The notes under the pieces are model-generated. The model did no database searches and had not been told where the DNA came from. It saw only the letters and a program-made list of their open reading frames with translations. From Cryptomeria japonica (Eukaryota; Streptophyta; Pinopsida; Cupressales; Cupressaceae), in the NCBI RefSeq assembly GCF_030272615.1, contig NC_081408.1, positions 60,286,114-60,350,113 on the forward strand: 64,000 nt of DNA. Reading direction: 5' to 3'. The first letter of the stretch is position 1, and every line of letters begins with the position of its first letter. Both the position numbers and the translations under genes were made by a program. This document shows positions 59,758-64,000 of the stretch, in pieces.

Positions 59758-61250
59758 TGTAGCGTCGTAAATTGTACACCCTTGCTAGGGTGGTACAATT
59801 CTACACTTAGTTTAGCACCTGCCTTAGTGTGTTTGCATCTTGCATTGTAATTTCCCTTTAAGCATTCAATTAAATCTAAAGTCATATTTCACCACTCCCC
59901 ACATCATAAAATTGGGCCCTTTACCCTAAGTTTGCCCCTTTTTATTTTATTCCTCCAATAAATCATTAAATCATAAACCTTAATTATGTCTTATTTTGAC
60001 CTTTAAGGCCTGATTTCGCAAGTCAAAATTTCTCGAAACCAGCTGTAACTTTGGGATTCACTCTAATATCTTCATATCTAGTGACGCTGAAAATTTGGTG
60101 AAAAGTTGGTTGGACTGTGCATAAGTTATGCACGGTCTCTGACATTTTTCTCGAAATTTCGGGAGCATAGTTCTATGATATTATAATGCTTAATCCCAAG
60201 AAATTGGCGGAAAATTCAAATCCTAGGTCGGCCTAAAGATGAAATTAAGATCTAGGGTTTCATACATAAGAGCTCTCTTTCTTCATTTGAAGGCCAAGGA
60301 AGAAGTTTTTGGCTAAGTTTTCTAGCAATCACAAGGAGCCTTCTATGCAGTGATAGAGAAGGTCTTTTGGAATGTTCAACAACATTCAACAACATCTATC
60401 AAGCATTCATCAAGCATTGTTTCATCAATTGGGGGCTTTTGAATATGTAAGAAAGCAATAGGAGATCATCGGTTGAAGATTGGCTTGTACCCCTCCCTTG
60501 GGGTTGGGTATGATTTCATGTCTTTGTATGAGCTTTATTACATCAATTTGCAGATTTACATTTATGCTTTAGATCACTTAGCATCATTCATTTAGAGTAT
60601 TTACTTTGTCAATTACGAGCATTTAGGGTTTACTCTTTAAAGCATAGGGTTACTCTAGATTGTTTGCATTCATCATTTTAGGGTCTTGCACACACACAAG
60701 AACACACTATTTTACTATACAAATCGGCTATTTGTTGAGTTGGAAATCCCCAAAACAGGGGTTTGACTAAGGCAAAACCCCATATAGCCACCCAAAATCC
60801 TATTGTCAAATTTTAGGTCCTCTCAGTTTCAGGTGAAATTTGGCAGGTTGAGGGCCTAGAACATCAAGATTGCAGTCTCTCAATTGCAGCTTCCTGTTTG
60901 CAGAATCAGGACAGGGGTATAGCACCTCTGTTCCGAGCAGTTTGACTCAGTTTTTGGTGCCAGGTACACATTCAAATTCCTCTCCCTTTTCTACTTTCAG
61001 TACCTCAGTTTCAGTCCTGCAAGTTTCTGCAATTTCAATTCATATATGCTTCATTGCTCATCGCCTAGTCTAGTTGATCAATCATACCCTATTTTTCACA
61101 TCTTCTCTTCATATACAACAAGAGGATTAGAAACCCTAAGATATAATCCTTGGCTCTCTCTTTCTCACAAGAAGAAGTCAAAGTGTGCTATCTCCCTAGG
61201 CTCTTTCCTATTCCTAATGTGTTGGCAAAAGTCAGATTAGGTCCTAGTCA
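59758..61250 (+). mobile_element. LTR-like sequence sharing start motif and hairpin with 36175
   Basis: It starts TGTAGCGTCGTAAATTGTAC, parallel to the LTR starts at 36175 and 53727, and carries the conserved hairpin about 1000 bases downstream at 60758. AT-rich leader-like text with ATTTAGGGTTTAC precedes it. The end is not fixed. No gag or pol follows, so it may be a solo or truncated LTR. Confidence 0.5.
60758..60781 (+). other. Conserved LTR hairpin, fourth copy
   Basis: GGGGTTTG (60758-60765), loop ACTAAGG and CAAAACCCC (60773-60781). The stem is complete with one bulged A. Confidence 0.7.
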
Positions 61251-61812
61251 TCCGGTCTCTCTTTTTCCCCTCTGCAAGTTGAAGCTCGACTTGATCTAGC
61301 TATGGATAGAATCTAAACCAATCACATAGGAAATCCTAGTTTGATGAATTACATCACAAAGAGCTTTAATCACATGAAAATTATATTGCAAATGATAGTG
61401 CTCATCAAAACGGTCCAAATGATATTTTTATTAAGAGAAAATGAGCAAAGATTTGATTAGAATTAGTTTTTTAACCATTACTACACGTTCCTTCACCAAT
61501 AGAACAATAACTAGTTGTTCTATATTTTAAATGCAGATTGTTGATTGAAAGGGATTACAACAAAATCTACAATCTTGATTCAAGGTATTGGATTTGAAAT
61601 TAGTATTATATGCCATGATATGACTGAAACCTGTAAATGATGTTCAATTTACATTCAATATGCAAGTTATAAGTCTATTATCTAATTTTGTATTATTAAT
61701 TTCTTATCGTATATATCTAACTATCTTCTTGCTTGTGGCAGATGAGAGGAGCATTTAATATTTTCTATGTACTATTTCAAGAATGCCACTTACTATAAGT
61801 ATATGACAAAGG
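61251..61812. other. Unassigned AT-rich DNA
   Basis: Nothing recognisable between the LTR-like sequence and the long palindrome. Confidence 0.4.
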
Positions 61813-61874
61813 AGGCACGGTCAAGCAATTCCTTGATCGGTCATGACCGATCAAGAAATTACTTGATCGTGCCT
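61813..61874. repeat. 62-bp near-perfect palindrome
   Basis: The sequence from AGGCACG to CGTGCCT is its own reverse complement, with centre GGTCATGACC. Only three of 31 positions per arm differ, all transitions. It ends about 23 bases before the candidate copia LTR. Confidence 0.95.
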
Positions 61875-61897
61875 TTTTGTTTATACTAACAAAAACA

Positions 61898-62450
61898 TGT
61901 TACGGTAAATGCCAATCGGTGATTATAACCGAAGTTCATCTGTGTATTAACCCAACGCTAACAATCGATAGTATATCGGTAGCTGTCAATGCTAACAACC
62001 GATAGTTATCGGTGTGTTAGCCTTGACAACCGATAACTATCGGTGTAGACTAACACACCGATAACTATAGGTGACTAATACATTGCCACTCGATATACAT
62101 TCGGATATACCTTATATGCAGCCCGATATATATTATATGCACCCCGATATAATATTATATGTAACCCGATATAATATATATTCAATTCGGTATATTTTAA
62201 TCGGTGTCATCATTATTTATGTTTAATTGATATTCATCTAAATACAGGATTCATTAGATAGATGGACATGAGGAAGATAATAGTGTGATTATCAATAGAT
62301 TGCCCATATGCAAATATAGAATGGCTATCAAGGATGAATTAATTGCTTGATGGTTTTATCATAGTTATCGATATGATAAATGATTGAAAGAGAGACTTCA
62401 TTTATCTCTCATTCAATCATTTATCTTACCGAAGCTATTATGCATTAACA
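61898..62450 (-). mobile_element. Probable 3' LTR of the copia relic
   Basis: Read on the minus strand the segment begins TGTTAATGCATAATAGC at 62450, directly after a purine tract (AGCTAAGAGGGAG, 62463-62451). It could end CCGTAACA at 61898, giving inverted TGTTA/TAACA ends and 553 bases. It is packed with CCGATA/TATCGG palindromes. The other LTR lies outside the window, so the boundary is tentative. Confidence 0.55.
61998..62072. repeat. Nested palindromes with ACCGATAACTATCGGT units
   Basis: ACCGATAGTTATCGGT (61998-62013), its inverse ACCGATAACTATCGGT (62029-62044) and a variant (62057-62072) lie in a row. In addition TATCGGTGTGTTAG (62007-62020) pairs perfectly with CTAACACACCGATA (62050-62063) around the middle unit. 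Confidence 0.9.
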
Positions 62451-62989
62451 CTCCCTCTTAGCTAGGTAAGATGGATGTAGATAATATATTCAAGCATCAT
62501 AATTTAATTGATAGTAATCATTTTAGTCATTCATGGAAATCATACCATCTAATCATTTGGTATGTAGTATCACCTAAACATGTGATACTGAAGTTCATGA
62601 CATCAATCTTACGATTGATAGGATATCACCTAAGCATGTGATATCAGTATTGCCAACACACAATACTTAAGGATAATCATATGAGAAAGATTAATTTCTC
62701 ACCTTATCCTAGTTGTGATAAGTGCACTAACACTTTATACAAATGTTTTATCACAACACAATCATGGCACATCCATGACATACCAGAGATCCAACATGAT
62801 AACTAGTTTGGACATTATAAGATCGTCACCTTATAATGTCCCCATACAAAGTTCACTATCTTGAGAGATTGTCACCTCTTAGATGTGAGCCTAGGGGATA
62901 GAATCCAAAAAATTGTCGTAACATGACAACGAGGTTTACACATTAAACATCTTATAGGTATGCAAATATAGATTACAAAGCGATTTACC
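62451..62989 (-). other. Copia 3' non-coding region and polypurine tract
   Basis: It lies between the RNase H end and the candidate LTR. ATCACCTAA-CATGTGATA motifs recur at 62570-62645. CTCCCTCTTAGCT at 62451-62463 is the polypurine tract in plus-strand view. Confidence 0.5.
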
Positions 62990-64000
62990 TTTCTGTCATA
63001 CCTAAACCTTTTCTGAAGTGATCAACTTTTACTTTGGAAAGGGGTTTGGTCAGAATGTCTGCAGTTTGATCTCATGTACAAACATATTCTAGTTGGATTG
63101 CATTCCTATCTACCATATCTCGCACATAGTGGTATGAAATCTCAATATGCTTGGATCTGTCATGAAACACTGGGTTTACTGAAAGTTTCATGCAAGTTTG
63201 ATTGTCAGTGTATAACAATGGGTTTCATAGGTTCTCCAAACAATCCCACAAGCAACTTCCTGAGCCATACCGCCTCTCGAGCAGCCATAGAAGCTACAAT
63301 GTATTATGCCTCGGTGGAACTTTGAGCTACAGAAGACTGCTTCCTACTGATCCAAGATATCATAGCTGAACCTAGACTGAAGCAACACCCTAAAGTGCTT
63401 TTCCTGTCTGTTACACTTCCAGCCCAATCTGAATCTGTAAATCGATGCAAGTCTATCTCAACCTTCTTGTATTTGAGACCAAGGTTTAGAGTACCTTGTA
63501 GGTACCTCATAATGTGCTTCACTGCAACCAGGTGTATCTCCTTTGGTTCACACATAAACAGACTTAGAGCATTGACTGCATAACAGATATCTGGTCTTGT
63601 ATTTACCAGATACATCAGGGACCCAATCATCTGTTTGTATTGAGTAGAATTAGTGGGTTGTGACTCTGTTGCTGCTTCTTTAAGTTTATGTAAGTTGGTT
63701 TCCATAGGAAAGGTCATGGGTCTACAATTTAGCATTCCGAATCTCTTCAAAATATCCAAAGTGTACTTTCCTTGGTTTAGTATAATGTTGTCAGAATTCT
63801 ACCATACTTCTAATCCTAGGAAGTAATGAAGGAGTCCTAAGTCCTTCATATCAAATTCTTTAGATAGATCATTCTTGCATTGTTTTATGAGTTGACCACT
63901 ACCTGTGATTAATAAGTCATCAACATATAAGATCAATATTAGCATATCATCTTTATTTCTTTTGTAGTAGAGATTAGGGTCTGCATAAAAAGAGTATAAA
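62990..64000 (-). pseudogene. Copia pol relic (reverse transcriptase and RNase H), cut by window edge
   Basis: On the minus strand from the window end: ILYVDDLLITGS (reverse transcriptase active-site box, about 63930-63895), DMKDLGLLHYFLGLEVW, DILKRFGMLNC (63759 region), MIGSLMYLVNTRPDICYAVN, RFTDSDWAGSVTDRKSTLG and QSSVAQSSTEA (RNase H), REAVWLRKLL, HCDNQTCMKL, SKHIEISYHYVRDMV and DQTADILTKPLSK (about 63070-63030). At least three in-frame stops occur: after EVW, after STEA (63301-63303) and after YVCT. It is otherwise colinear, so the element is fairly young but inactive. Confidence 0.9.

Overview
The window is nuclear DNA from a seed plant with a large, repeat-dominated genome. It holds one apparently intact multi-exon TIR-NB-LRR (TNL) gene, broken copia, gypsy and LINE elements, and many low-complexity blocks. 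TNL genes are essentially absent from monocots. Together with gypsy and copia relics kilobases apart, this suggests a gymnosperm (perhaps a conifer) or a repeat-rich eudicot. The organism is inferred from style, not proven. There are no bacterial features, CRISPR arrays or recognisable rRNA or tRNA genes.

Layout. 0.1-8.3 kb: an imperfect inverted repeat encloses pyrimidine- and purine-rich tracts and a 4.5 kb satellite made of one 20-bp module laid down in both orientations. 8.3-9.8 kb: a copia-LTR-like piece and a decayed LINE ORF1 (DUF4283) fragment with internal tandem duplications. 10.6-12.3 kb: purine-rich DNA with a (GA)56 tract. 13.2-13.8 kb (minus strand): a frameshifted copy of a plant membrane-protein gene (DUF7733-like). 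18.3-20.2 kb: a CACTA-like non-autonomous DNA transposon candidate. 21.5-25.8 kb (plus strand): the TNL gene, five exons joining in frame to about 1170 residues, with a TATA-like box, four upstream ORFs and a duplicated first intron.

26.2-28.1 kb and 33.5-35.3 kb: two roughly 1.83 kb retroposons that carry only a LINE-type ORF1 (DUF4283 plus CCHC knuckle), a short 3' tail and an A-tract, each flanked by its own target-site duplication. The second lies in a three-level nest. A dispersed repeat was hit by a short minus-strand LTR element (33026-39547), whose interior took the ORF1 retroposon and whose right LTR took a 3.25 kb non-coding LTR retrotransposon (36175-39426). Each insertion level can be read from its duplicated target site.

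40-64 kb: gypsy pol relics (46.6-48.1 and 52.5-52.8 kb), a TIR-domain fragment (51 kb), several LTR-like sequences and a copia pol relic running off the right edge with its probable 3' LTR. The four LTR-like sequences starting at 36175, 38228, 53727 and 59758 share a start motif and a leader hairpin whose stem appears to covary. Palindrome-rich DNA lies at 57.6 and 61.8-62.1 kb.

Only the TNL looks like a working host gene. The most unusual observations are the ORF1-only retroposon family, the conserved LTR hairpin, the bidirectional 20-bp satellite, and the TNL intron duplication and uORF arrangement that could favour TIR-only products or low translation. All assignments were read by eye without database searches.
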